64,000 bases of DNA, from NCBI RefSeq assembly GCF_040222385.1, contig NZ_JAVKDF010000039.1, positions 186,001-250,000 of the forward strand. Direction: 5' to 3'. Under the pieces are notes generated by a model. It saw only the letters and a list, made by a program, of their open reading frames with translations, was not told where the DNA came from and searched no databases. The stretch is from Imperialibacter sp040222385. GTDB lineage: Bacteria > Bacteroidota > Bacteroidia > Cytophagales > Cyclobacteriaceae. The translations under genes were made by a program, and so were the position numbers. Positions 29,301 through 36,343 of this stretch are shown here, one piece after another. Position 1 is the first letter of the stretch. Every line of letters starts with the position of its first letter.

Positions 29301-29594
29301 AATCAACTGCTGTTGGGTGATGCGTACCCTAATCCTGCAAGCACACAGGCGACGATTCCCGTACTGCTGCCTGGCGATGCCAACGAGTTGGTGGATATTG
29401 ATCTTTCTGTTTTCGATATCAATGGCAATCGTATTAGCACCCTGGCCAGCGGCAAGTACAAACCAGGTGTGTATGAATTTACCTGGAACGTCGGGGTTGA
29501 GCAAAAGAGATCAGTTAGTGGTATGTTCTTTTACCGATTGAGCTTTAACGACAACAACAGAGCACCACTTTACAAAAAACTAATTCTGCGATGA
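26370..29594 (+). CDS. Large T9SS-secreted adhesin with four He_PIG-type Ig repeats and FnIII
   Basis: The 1074-residue protein has a signal peptide (about 1-25), then a segment resembling the GGxIxxxVGxxxY...xxGxxxP start of many T9SS surface proteins. Four roughly 94-residue cadherin/He_PIG-like Ig repeats follow (about 73-449), each with an FTVxATDxDLPAQxLxYSLD and FxWTPxExQDG core. A fibronectin type III domain covers about 450-545, then a long middle region. A typical type IX sorting domain occupies the C-terminus (GDAYPNPAS...GMFFYRLSF...YKKLILR). It should be exported across the outer membrane by T9SS and attached to the surface. The stop overlaps the caspase gene as ATGA. Confidence 0.9.
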   Translation: MIRIRNIAIYTFILVMLGMNQNYAQQSTTSTGGTITGTGGIVSDAVGLSIYTSISGAGGKANEGIVVPVNFSPQLAAIGAKSIDEEIELAFTAVGSDVDLQALDYSLDATSTGKGMSINSTTGVFSWTPAEDQDGSHSVVISISDGTFSVSETFTITVTDINKAPVVAALTSKAVDELVPLSFTASATDADLPAQALSYSLDATSLGHGMTIDAITGIFTWTPSESQDGQYTVDVLVSDGVATDVETITITVANINVAPVLQTIGEKSADELVSLAFTVAASDSDLPAQNLTYSLDQPSLDKGMTINATTGAYAWTPSESQDGSHDVVFTVSDGLLSASETVAVTVADVNVAPVLASIGAKSVDELATLSFTVSATDSDISAQSLIFSLDQPSLDAGMALDAATGTFSWTPGESQDGTYTVIFTVSDGLVTDSETITITVNDIPDNPLAFEPTSADITPGTFKASWGAVAGATEYQLEVTSNEFVNLLPGYNPFVLTTTEVVVTGLQPTTNYQFRVRARSALGVSGYSNIVNVTTFDDATVSPLAIGAIDFATRQDNTTSQTLSISVTGGTAPYVVTATHRGLLESEFNIETLSETSPGNYSFTVSPEMLDEMGVQFEITATDAKGDQQSRAGSIARSFGEAASPALPFERFGGTTLTWNLFTIPYDLDNKLVSNIFADLDQSRHEFDWRIVRYRNSTNDYVNFNTGQVRVGEAYWFNSKTAVSINVGAGQTTASIPFPMTLLKGWNLIGNPYTVAISWEQVLAANPDKTGIDPIRLFNGTALVIADVVQPFSGGFVFAEEATSVDIDPIASKPNGRILAGKGRIESTDIDEMAWLFPLQLSDGQTTTVLGGVGMHPDALELKDQFDGMVPPRFIHYSEMYTTHEAYFYPYFSTDVVPTKSDHTWSFTMSSNKVAGPSNLTWDMGALQNKASSLYLLDQQSGKLVDMKTTDSHTVDLSKGDFRFEVYFAGSGNQVIPNQLLLGDAYPNPASTQATIPVLLPGDANELVDIDLSVFDINGNRISTLASGKYKPGVYEFTWNVGVEQKRSVSGMFFYRLSFNDNNRAPLYKKLILR
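26586..27700 (+). repeat. Four tandem Ig-type (He_PIG) coding repeats
   Basis: Within the T9SS adhesin the same roughly 94-codon unit occurs four times in a row. Shared phrases such as SxDxLxxLSFTxxATD and SWTPxESQDGxYTVxxxVSDG recur at even spacing. The last two copies are the most alike (both contain YSLDQPSLD or FSLDQPSLD), which suggests recent duplication or gene conversion. Repeats of this kind commonly change in number between strains. Confidence 0.8.
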
Positions 29595-30769
29595 GGAAGA
29601 CAAAGCAAATTTTGGCTGTCATTGGATTTGTTCTTTTTGCTGTAGCGCAAGTCAATGGCCAGGTGGTGGTTGACAGAACCAACAAAGTATCGCTGGATTT
29701 TACAAAACCCGTCAAGGCCACGGTACTGCCCGAGGTAAATTGGGTACTGCCCCGCCTGGAGTACACCAACAGTGAGGCGAACAAGGTGGATATCAAGGCC
29801 AACGTTCAAAGCAAAGTGCCGTTGAAAAGGGTGACGCTTTCGGTACTAACTTCGCTGGATGAAGCCCCTATGGCTACCATGGATATTCCATTGCTTAGCC
29901 CGACTTCAGCTGAATTTGAGAAGAACATGTACCTCGCCGATGGTCAAAACTATGTCAGGATCACTGCGGAAAACGTGGATGGAGGCATTGTGTCGGACGA
30001 CAGGTCGGTGATTGTGGGTATGGATGCGCTCAAAGATGCCATCGCCATCGACAGGAAGGACTACGCTGTGTTATTTGCTACCGATAAGTACGACAATTGG
30101 AGTGATCTTACCAATCCGATTTACGATGCCAAAGCGATCGGTCAGGAGCTCGAGGAACGTTACGGCTTTGAAGTAAGAATTGTCGAAAACGCCAGTCAGG
30201 ATCTTGTGTTCAATACGTTGAGGGAGTACGCCCAGAAGAGCTACAAGCCTCAGGACCAGCTTTTTGTGTTTTTTGCAGGTCATGGGCAGTACGACGAAAC
30301 CTTTGGTGAAGGATTTGTGGTGGCCCGTAATTCTATCGCCAATGACCCAGGCAAGAACAGTTATATCAGCCATAGCCGACTCCGAAATATCATCGACAAT
30401 GTGAAGTGTCAGCACATTATGCTGGTGATGGATGTGTGCTTTGGTGGCACGTTCGATCCGGTGCTGGCTTCATCGAGAAGTATTTACGAGGAAATGGACA
30501 ACTCCGAATTCATCGTCAAAAAGCTATCGCTGAGAACCAGAAAGTACCTAACCAGTGGCAGCAAGGAGTACGTGCCCGATGGCACGCCTGGTAGTCACTC
30601 GCCTTTTGCTGTGAGGATGCTTGAGGCGCTTAAGACCAGCGGGGGAGGCGACCGGCTGCTGACTATTTCGGAAGTAAATGTGTACATGCAGAAACTACAG
30701 ACCACGCCCAGGTTTGGCTCTTTTGGAGCAGATGACCAGGGGAGTGAGTTTATGTTTATCGCCAGGTAA
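29591..30769 (+). CDS. Secreted caspase-family (C14) peptidase with N-terminal Ig-like domain
   Basis: The 392-residue protein has a signal peptide (1-24), a beta-rich N-terminal domain (about 30-145) and a C14/metacaspase-like domain (about 155-385). The catalytic pair is visible: His at about 231 in FFAGHGQYD and Cys at about 283 in MDVCFGGTF. Such enzymes cut after a basic or acidic residue. A periplasmic or secreted caspase is less usual than a cytoplasmic one. The ATG overlaps the adhesin stop as ATGA, so it is translationally coupled to the T9SS adhesin and a processing role for the cluster is plausible. Confidence 0.9.
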   Translation: MRKTKQILAVIGFVLFAVAQVNGQVVVDRTNKVSLDFTKPVKATVLPEVNWVLPRLEYTNSEANKVDIKANVQSKVPLKRVTLSVLTSLDEAPMATMDIPLLSPTSAEFEKNMYLADGQNYVRITAENVDGGIVSDDRSVIVGMDALKDAIAIDRKDYAVLFATDKYDNWSDLTNPIYDAKAIGQELEERYGFEVRIVENASQDLVFNTLREYAQKSYKPQDQLFVFFAGHGQYDETFGEGFVVARNSIANDPGKNSYISHSRLRNIIDNVKCQHIMLVMDVCFGGTFDPVLASSRSIYEEMDNSEFIVKKLSLRTRKYLTSGSKEYVPDGTPGSHSPFAVRMLEALKTSGGGDRLLTISEVNVYMQKLQTTPRFGSFGADDQGSEFMFIAR

Positions 30770-30932
30770 TAGGCATTTTTCTGGTGCTCATATGATTTTG
30801 ATATCAAGCAGCAAGCTGTTTAACAAGTAGGGTAGTAGATTGATTTTTTGGTGTGCAGTTGACAAGCGGGGCAGATTTGGAAAAACACCAACTGCTATTT
30901 TTTTCGCCTTGCCACCTTTTTTCCTGCACCAG

Positions 30933-30941
30933 CCCCCCCCC
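30933..30941. repeat. Run of nine C in the intergenic space upstream of the SQR-like gene
   Basis: Nine consecutive C lie about 107 bases upstream of the SQR-like start. Homopolymers of this length slip easily during replication and can act as promoter-spacing switches in other bacteria. No promoter words were matched here, so function is only suggested. Confidence 0.45.
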
Positions 30942-31047
30942 ATCGCAAGCCTCCCACAAAGGTCAGCTTTTCGACTGATAAGAGTCAGTATACGCCATCT
31001 GTGCGAGCAGTACCTTAGTATCACTGACCACCAAAAAAGAGTAAGTC

Positions 31048-32304
31048 ATGAAAAATCTTCTCATACTCGGCGCAGGATCTGCTGGCACAATGATGGCTAA
31101 TCACTTGTCGAAGAAAATGTCTTTAAAGAATTGGGCCATCACAATTGTGGATCAATTCGACAAGCACTACTACCAGCCAGGCTTCTTATTTCTTCCTTTT
31201 GATATTTACAAAGAAGAGGACGTATACAGAGAGAGAACAGACTATTTGCCTGCCAGCGTCAGCTATATTCAGAAAGCAATTGACGTTATCAAGCCTGAAA
31301 ACAATCAGGTACTACTGGCAGACGGTACGGTTCTTCCCTATGACCTATTGATTGTAGCCACGGGGTCACAGATTGCACCTGGTGAGGTAGAAGGAATGCT
31401 GGGCAGCGAGTGGTATAAGTCTGTCTTCGACTTTTATACCTTCGAAGGATCCCGCAACTTACGTGACAAACTACGTGACTGGAAGGGTGGGGATATGGTC
31501 ATCCATATTACAGAAATGCCCATTAAATGCCCGGTGGCACCTCTTGAGTTTGCCTTCCTTGCCGATTGGTATTTCCACGAAAAAGGAATACGAGACAAGG
31601 TGAACATTTATTATGTGACACCGCTCGACGGTGCCTTCACAAAGCCGGTGGCGTCTTCCAAACTAGGTCATTTGCTGGAAGAAAAAGGCATCAACATCGT
31701 GCCCGATTTTGCCATAGCCAAGGTAGACAACGAAAATAGAAAGATTGTATCCTGGGACGATAAAGAGGTTGCCTTCGACTTGCTGGTGACAGTTCCTACC
31801 AACATGGGCGACGAAGTGATTGCCAGGTCAGGTATGGGAGATGATCTCAATTTTGTACCAACAAACAAACACACGCTACAGTCCAGCAATTTTGAAAATG
31901 TGTTTGTGATTGGAGATGCAACCAATGTACCGGCGTCAAAAGCGGGTTCTGTTGCCCACTTCCAGGCTGAGGTGCTCACCGACAATATCCTGAGGTATTT
32001 AGAAGGCGAGCCGCTCAAAGAGGACTTCGATGGTCACGCCAACTGTTTTGTGGAAACAGGCTACGGCAAAGCTATGCTGATAGACTTCAACTATACTACC
32101 CAGCCAGTTCCCGGAAATTTTCCTTTCGCTGGAGTCGGGCCAATGAAGCTCCTTAAGGAAAACAAGGTCAACCACTGGGGAAAACTAGGATTCCGCTGGG
32201 TTTACTGGAACATGTTGATGAAAGGGTATAGTATCCCTTTCATTACCGCTCAGATGCAAAAAGCAGGAAAAGAGCTGGAAGAAGAAAAATTAGAAACTGT
32301 ATAA
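31048..32304 (+). CDS. Sulfide:quinone oxidoreductase-like flavoprotein
   Basis: The 418-residue protein opens with the Rossmann motif GAGSAG (8-13). It has ATGSQI (FAD site), a PIKCPVAPLEF motif with Cys at about 161, and NCFVETGYGK with Cys at about 333. The Cys pair, the VFVIGDATN motif near residue 290 and the C-terminal membrane-facing helices fit the SQR/flavocytochrome c sulfide dehydrogenase family. It would oxidise sulfide and pass electrons to quinone. It begins a three-gene unit with a TusE/DsrC-like and a DsrE2-like gene, with spacings of about 17 and 19 bases. The substrate (sulfide or a persulfide) is inferred. Confidence 0.85.
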   Translation: MKNLLILGAGSAGTMMANHLSKKMSLKNWAITIVDQFDKHYYQPGFLFLPFDIYKEEDVYRERTDYLPASVSYIQKAIDVIKPENNQVLLADGTVLPYDLLIVATGSQIAPGEVEGMLGSEWYKSVFDFYTFEGSRNLRDKLRDWKGGDMVIHITEMPIKCPVAPLEFAFLADWYFHEKGIRDKVNIYYVTPLDGAFTKPVASSKLGHLLEEKGINIVPDFAIAKVDNENRKIVSWDDKEVAFDLLVTVPTNMGDEVIARSGMGDDLNFVPTNKHTLQSSNFENVFVIGDATNVPASKAGSVAHFQAEVLTDNILRYLEGEPLKEDFDGHANCFVETGYGKAMLIDFNYTTQPVPGNFPFAGVGPMKLLKENKVNHWGKLGFRWVYWNMLMKGYSIPFITAQMQKAGKELEEEKLETV

Positions 32305-32321
32305 TCATCATAAAACCAAAA

Positions 32322-32636
32322 ATGATCATGGAAGCTGTAATTGCAAACCGTCCCGTAGAAGTTAATGAGCAAGGTTATTTGCTGGATATGAACCAGTGGG
32401 ATAAAGAAATAGCACGTGGTATTGCTCTTGAAGAGGATATTGAGTTGACCGATCGTCATTTTGAAGTACTCAATTATTTGAGGAAGGAACAGGAGAATGG
32501 CACAGCGTTGTCTATTCGCAGAATCGGTAAATCAGGAGTGGTAGATATCAAAGAGTTCTACGCTCTGTTTCCGGAAGGGCCATTAAAAAAAGCCTCCCGT
32601 ATAGCCGGTATTCCCAAGCCAGCAAGCTGTATTTAA
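32322..32636 (+). CDS. TusE/DsrC-like sulfur carrier
   Basis: The 104-residue protein has the family opening NEQGYLLDMNQW and the C-terminal pattern LFPEGP...IAGIPKPASCI, with the last but one residue the reactive Cys. The second DsrC cysteine, about ten residues earlier, is a Ser here (KASRIAG). It therefore looks like a TusE-type single-cysteine carrier rather than the full DsrC of sulfate reducers. It would accept a persulfide and pass it on. It lies between an SQR-like and a DsrE2-like gene, which supports a role in sulfur transfer. An in-frame ATG six bases later (32328) is also possible. Confidence 0.88.
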   Translation: MIMEAVIANRPVEVNEQGYLLDMNQWDKEIARGIALEEDIELTDRHFEVLNYLRKEQENGTALSIRRIGKSGVVDIKEFYALFPEGPLKKASRIAGIPKPASCI

Positions 32637-32655
32637 TCACTTAAAAATCTGAACC

Positions 32656-33168
32656 ATGGAAACTGTAGAAGCACCCGTAAAAGCCCCGGCAAAAAAGGAA
32701 AAGAAGCTGAGGAAGATAATGATCATCAATTCTAAGGCAACTATCGATTCTGTGTATGCTGCCCTTATCCTGGCCAACGGCGCAAGGATGGAAGGTATCG
32801 AGTCAGAGATTTTCTGCACATTCTTTGGGCTGGAAATGTTGCAAAAAGATAAGATGGATCATTTGCATGTGGCCACCGTGGGCAACCCCGGGTTGCACAT
32901 ACCTACTATGATAGGTGGGCTGCCTGGTATGGAGACACTGGCCAGTACAATGATGCGTAAAGAAATGGACAAGCTGGATATTCCTCCTGTGAGCGAATTC
33001 CTGGAAATCTATAAGGCGTCTGGCGGAAAAGTGTTTGCCTGCAAACTAGCCATGGAAATGTTCCACCTGGAGAAAAAAGATCTTTGGGATGAACTGGATG
33101 ACGTGTTAACTGTCGGTGATTTTTACAATAGAGCCGACGAAGATGGCACGCAGATTATTTTCGTTTAG
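32656..33168 (+). CDS. DsrE2-like sulfur-transfer protein
   Basis: The 170-residue protein has a basic Ala/Pro/Lys leader (1-22) and then the DsrE/DsrF/DrsH-like fold (PF13686). It has FFGLEMLQK, GGLPGMETL and a conserved cysteine (about 129, KVFACKLAMEMF); Cys at about 54 is also present. DsrE2 proteins work with TusA and rhodanese in sulfur-oxidising cells, carrying sulfur from SQR or thiosulfate to later steps. It closes the operon and is followed by a terminator. Whether it binds a membrane or is fully soluble is not clear. Confidence 0.85.
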   Translation: METVEAPVKAPAKKEKKLRKIMIINSKATIDSVYAALILANGARMEGIESEIFCTFFGLEMLQKDKMDHLHVATVGNPGLHIPTMIGGLPGMETLASTMMRKEMDKLDIPPVSEFLEIYKASGGKVFACKLAMEMFHLEKKDLWDELDDVLTVGDFYNRADEDGTQIIFV

Positions 33169-33189
33169 CAGTTCCAAGTCGTCTGAAGG

Positions 33190-33222
33190 GAGCACGGGTT
33201 ATTCGAACCCGGGGCTTTTTTC
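33190..33222 (+). terminator. Rho-independent terminator after the sulfur operon
   Basis: A GC-rich hairpin (CGGGTT/AACCCG with an outer AGC/GCT pairing) is followed by a run of six T on the plus strand, 25 bases after the DsrE2 stop. It should end the SQR-TusE-DsrE2 transcript. The opposite-strand msrA gene ends just beyond it. Confidence 0.75.
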
Positions 33223-33246
33223 GTTTTGTGTTTGGCAGCCCAGGGG

Positions 33247-33897
33247 CTATTTTAACTTCCCTTTGTAAGTGCGTTTAAACTTCTCGTACCTGGGAATTGA
33301 TACTCCCCGCACATAACCACTGCCCGGATTGTGCTCGATATAATCCTGGTGATATTCCTCTGCTCTGTAGAAAGCTTTCAGCTCCATGATTTCAGACACA
33401 ATGGGCTTGCTGAACATGCCTGAGTTGTCGAAGGTCTTTAGCGATTTTTCTGCAATGGCTTTCTCCTCCGGTGTCATATAGAACAAAATGGAGCGGTATG
33501 AATTGCCGACGTCAGGACCCTGGCGGTCTTTGGTAGTTGGATCCTGCGACGTAAAGAATACTTTGGTCAGCTCTTCGTAGTTTATTTTGGACGGGTCGTA
33601 GTAAACCAATACTGTCTCGGCATGGCCGGTTGTTTCAGTATTCACCAGCTCGTAGGTTGGGTTTTTGGTATGGCCGCCTGCATAGCCTGATACTGCCGAG
33701 TCGACACCCACTACTGCCTCAAAGATATGTTCTGAACACCAGAAGCAGCCTTCTGCAAAAGCAGCGATGGCTTTTCCGGCAGGAGCCTTTAATTCAACCT
33801 GCCTTGCGCCACCGTCATTTTTTGATTTTTGGGCATCGCAGGAATAGAAGCCTAATACAGCTATAAGTAGTGATGATTTGGCAAGAGTATTTCTCAT
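33247..33897 (-). CDS. msrA: Lipoprotein methionine sulfoxide reductase A
   Basis: The 216-residue protein has a lipobox (LGFYSC, Cys about 20) and the MsrA catalytic motif EGCFWC (Cys about 51 and 54) with the following YAGGHTKNPTYE and GHAETVLVYYDP blocks. It repairs methionine-S-sulfoxide in proteins. As a lipoprotein it acts outside the cytoplasm, where the sulfur operon next door would add oxidant and thiol traffic. No MsrB domain is fused and none is adjacent. It is a single gene. Confidence 0.95.
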   Translation of the reverse strand: MRNTLAKSSLLIAVLGFYSCDAQKSKNDGGARQVELKAPAGKAIAAFAEGCFWCSEHIFEAVVGVDSAVSGYAGGHTKNPTYELVNTETTGHAETVLVYYDPSKINYEELTKVFFTSQDPTTKDRQGPDVGNSYRSILFYMTPEEKAIAEKSLKTFDNSGMFSKPIVSEIMELKAFYRAEEYHQDYIEHNPGSGYVRGVSIPRYEKFKRTYKGKLK

Positions 33898-33996
33898 GAT
33901 GTTGATAACTTGGTAAATAGCCGATAAGTTTCAAAAAATACTATTAATTAAAAGTCCCGACCAAGACAGAATGGATGCTAAACCATCATCAACGGG

Positions 33997-35292
33997 TTAT
34001 CTGGTTAACCTGTAGAGCAGGATCGCAGCTCTTTTCGTCTGCATCGGCAATGTCTTTAAATTCCCTGTTTCATTCACAGTGTGGTCATTTTTGCCGCCCA
34101 TACCCAGACCATCAAGGCCCATTTTAATATACGGAGATGTAAACGAAATATCTGCCGCTCCGGCATTGCTCGGGTTGACCGGCTCCACAGTCATAAAACC
34201 CAGATCGGTGCTTACTTTGCTGAGTTGTTTCAATAACTCATAGTTGCCTTCGGTAGGGGCAAAGGGTGGGTAGCCTTCATCAAAACTGATGGTAGCATTG
34301 GTCTTGGGCAGGTGTTTCGCCACAATCTCTGTCATGGTTTTTTGAGTGCGCTGAAGTTGCTCAGGTGAAATGGTGCGAATATCACCTGTTACCACGGCAT
34401 CCTTGGCTACCACGTTGCTTTTGCCGGTAGCTCTTCCTCCGTCTATAGATTCCTCGTAGGCGACGTTGGTGCCGCCAAGAATCATTCCCGGATTGAAAGT
34501 GAGGTACTCTTCTGTGCTTAGCGCTTCGTAAAACCCTGTCAGAATTCTGGCGGTTTCATAAATGGCCCCAGCACCTACCTCAGGTTTGAACACCTGAGAA
34601 GAATGGGCGGCATTGCCTGTTACTTTTAGCGTCCAACCTGATGAGCTTCTGCGGGCAACATTCGCTGTGCCTGGATTGCCGTCCCCATTTTCAAAACCAA
34701 GAGCGATGTCAGCCCACTTAGCTGCTTCTACCAATTCTTGCTTTGAAAGAGACAGCGGATCGCCACTCAGTTCCTCATCACCCGTCATTACCACAGTGAT
34801 GCTCATATCCTTCAATAAACCGGCATCGTGCAGTGCAGACAAGGCCTGGAGAATGATAATATCGCCACCCTTCATGTCAGCAATGCCGGGACCACTGGCC
34901 GTGGTATCGTTCAGTACTTTGTATTTTTGAAATGGGCTTTCCAATTCAAATACCGTGTCGAGATGGCCGATGAGTAGAATTTTCTTTCCTTTTCCTGCCG
35001 TAGTTTTGGCTACCAGATGACCTGCCCTGTTCCAGGCACTTCCGTCTTTCCATTCTACTTCCATGCCAAGGGCTTTGAACTTGGGCATGAGTACGTCGGC
35101 AACGGCTTTCACACCATCGAAATTCATCGTACCGCTGTTGATGTTAATGATTTCCTCAAGTAGCTGAAGGGCCTCGTTGTTGTGTTGGTCGATGTATTTT
35201 GTAAGGCGTGTCTCTGTTTTGGAAACCTGGCCTTGTAGTGAGGTAGCAACAAAAAGTAACATGAGGAACACGATGGGCGAGAATGATTTCAT
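33997..35292 (-). CDS. Secreted M20-family metallopeptidase
   Basis: The 431-residue protein has a signal peptide (cleavage probably after LQG) and the M20 motifs GHLDTVF, GPGIADMKGG (metal Asp), GDEELSGD (catalytic/metal Glu) and GKNDHTVNE near the end. These fit the glutamate carboxypeptidase/CPDG2-like group. It would remove amino acids from peptides or acyl groups in the periplasm. The next gene upstream on the same strand is the RraA-like gene, about 100 bases away, so they could share a transcript but this is not certain. Confidence 0.92.
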   Translation of the reverse strand: MKSFSPIVFLMLLFVATSLQGQVSKTETRLTKYIDQHNNEALQLLEEIININSGTMNFDGVKAVADVLMPKFKALGMEVEWKDGSAWNRAGHLVAKTTAGKGKKILLIGHLDTVFELESPFQKYKVLNDTTASGPGIADMKGGDIIILQALSALHDAGLLKDMSITVVMTGDEELSGDPLSLSKQELVEAAKWADIALGFENGDGNPGTANVARRSSSGWTLKVTGNAAHSSQVFKPEVGAGAIYETARILTGFYEALSTEEYLTFNPGMILGGTNVAYEESIDGGRATGKSNVVAKDAVVTGDIRTISPEQLQRTQKTMTEIVAKHLPKTNATISFDEGYPPFAPTEGNYELLKQLSKVSTDLGFMTVEPVNPSNAGAADISFTSPYIKMGLDGLGMGGKNDHTVNETGNLKTLPMQTKRAAILLYRLTR

Positions 35293-35394
35293 AGCTACAA
35301 TCTATTATTGGATAATATTACAGAATATTGCCCAATCGCCGAAGGCTTATCAAATGAACAACTCTTCCTCACTACGGGTTAATAAATGTTGTTA

Positions 35395-36192
35395 CTATTT
35401 ATTTTCCACGGTGAAATCGTAAGGGATGCCAAGTTCTTTGTAGAGTTTTCTCCTTTGTTCTTTATCGATCAGCAATTCTTCTCTGGCCGCATCAGCTACG
35501 TCAATAGCGATATCCCTTGGAACGACTATTACACCATCTCCATCAGCTACAATCACATCACCCGGCCTGATGTAAACACCGCCAACAACGACTGGCTCGT
35601 TATAAGAGTCAAGCTCATTCCGTCCCGGGCGGATACCTCGTCCTCTCTTTTCGTAGTTCATGTAAACAGGGATGCCTTGTTTTATCACTTCGTCCGTATC
35701 TCTGACACCGCCTGCCGAAACAATGCCGATTGCGCCTTTCGATTTCCAAATCATGCTGTTGTTCGATCCGGTCGATCCGGTATCACCATCATTGGCATTA
35801 TCTATCACTATCACATGGCCTTCTTTTATGTCTTTAATAAATGGCTCTGCCGACACGTTGGTATACCACATATCTCTCCAATGTTTATAGTCGTCACGGC
35901 TCACATTGCCAGGATGCGGACGTCTTGTAGTAGGAACATACCTTACCGTAAAGGCGATGCCAACGAATTGGTGTTTGAACCCTTCAATGTCTTTCCAAAG
36001 AGGGGCTATTTTTGGGTCCATCAGTCCTACATCTGGCATGCCCAACATGTCCATGCCATCGGAAACGTCGGCAACCCGCAGGCCAGCGTAAAGTTTTATC
36101 AACTGATTGTCGGTTACCTCCCTGGTAGTTTGAGCGAAAATACCTGCTGGAGTAAGGAGGACGCATATAACTAAATGTGTAAGGTTTTTCAT
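35395..36192 (-). CDS. Secreted RraA-like protein (demethylmenaquinone methyltransferase fold)
   Basis: The 265-residue protein has a signal peptide (about 1-21, MKNLTHLVICVLLTPAGIFAQ region), which is uncommon in this family. The RraA fold follows, including VADVSDGMDMLG, AIGIVSAGGVRDTDEV and GDVIVADGDGVIVVP. RraA-like proteins include aldolases (HMG/CHA aldolase) and RNase E inhibitors; the conserved G-x-R-D motif and D residues suggest aldolase-like metal binding. I chose the ATG at 36192 for the better signal; an in-frame ATG at 36210 adds six residues. It lies between an M20 peptidase and a Gfo/Idh/MocA gene. Confidence 0.85.
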   Translation of the reverse strand: MKNLTHLVICVLLTPAGIFAQTTREVTDNQLIKLYAGLRVADVSDGMDMLGMPDVGLMDPKIAPLWKDIEGFKHQFVGIAFTVRYVPTTRRPHPGNVSRDDYKHWRDMWYTNVSAEPFIKDIKEGHVIVIDNANDGDTGSTGSNNSMIWKSKGAIGIVSAGGVRDTDEVIKQGIPVYMNYEKRGRGIRPGRNELDSYNEPVVVGGVYIRPGDVIVADGDGVIVVPRDIAIDVADAAREELLIDKEQRRKLYKELGIPYDFTVENK

Positions 36193-36286
36193 AGCAAACG
36201 TATTTTTCATTAGGGTATTGTCAAATTTAGCAAATCAGAGCTTTCTCGTAGCCTTTTTTTCTTCAAAAATGAGCTGAATTGTTGAG

Positions 36287-36319
36287 TAAAAAAAAGTCAC
36301 TGCCTTGCGACAGTGACTT
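36287..36319 (-). terminator. Terminator after the Gfo/Idh/MocA oxidoreductase gene
   Basis: A nine-base-pair stem (AAGTCACTG and its complement) with an eight-base loop is followed on the minus strand by a run of T. It lies just after the stop of the oxidoreductase gene and separates it from the RraA-like gene. Confidence 0.8.
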
Positions 36320-36343
36320 CGTCAATATATGATTTAGAGTAGG

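Noticed and set aside
30840..31100. Plus-strand frame of 86 codons upstream of the SQR gene
   Set aside because: It overlaps the SQR start in another frame and contains the nine-C run; no coding pattern.
33190..33222. tRNA T-arm-like hairpin (GGGTT, CGAACCC)
   Set aside because: No acceptor, D or anticodon arms are present; the hairpin with T-run is a terminator.
35386..36174. 262-codon plus-strand frame opposite the RraA-like gene
   Set aside because: It is a mirror of a well-supported gene; its sequence has no domain pattern.
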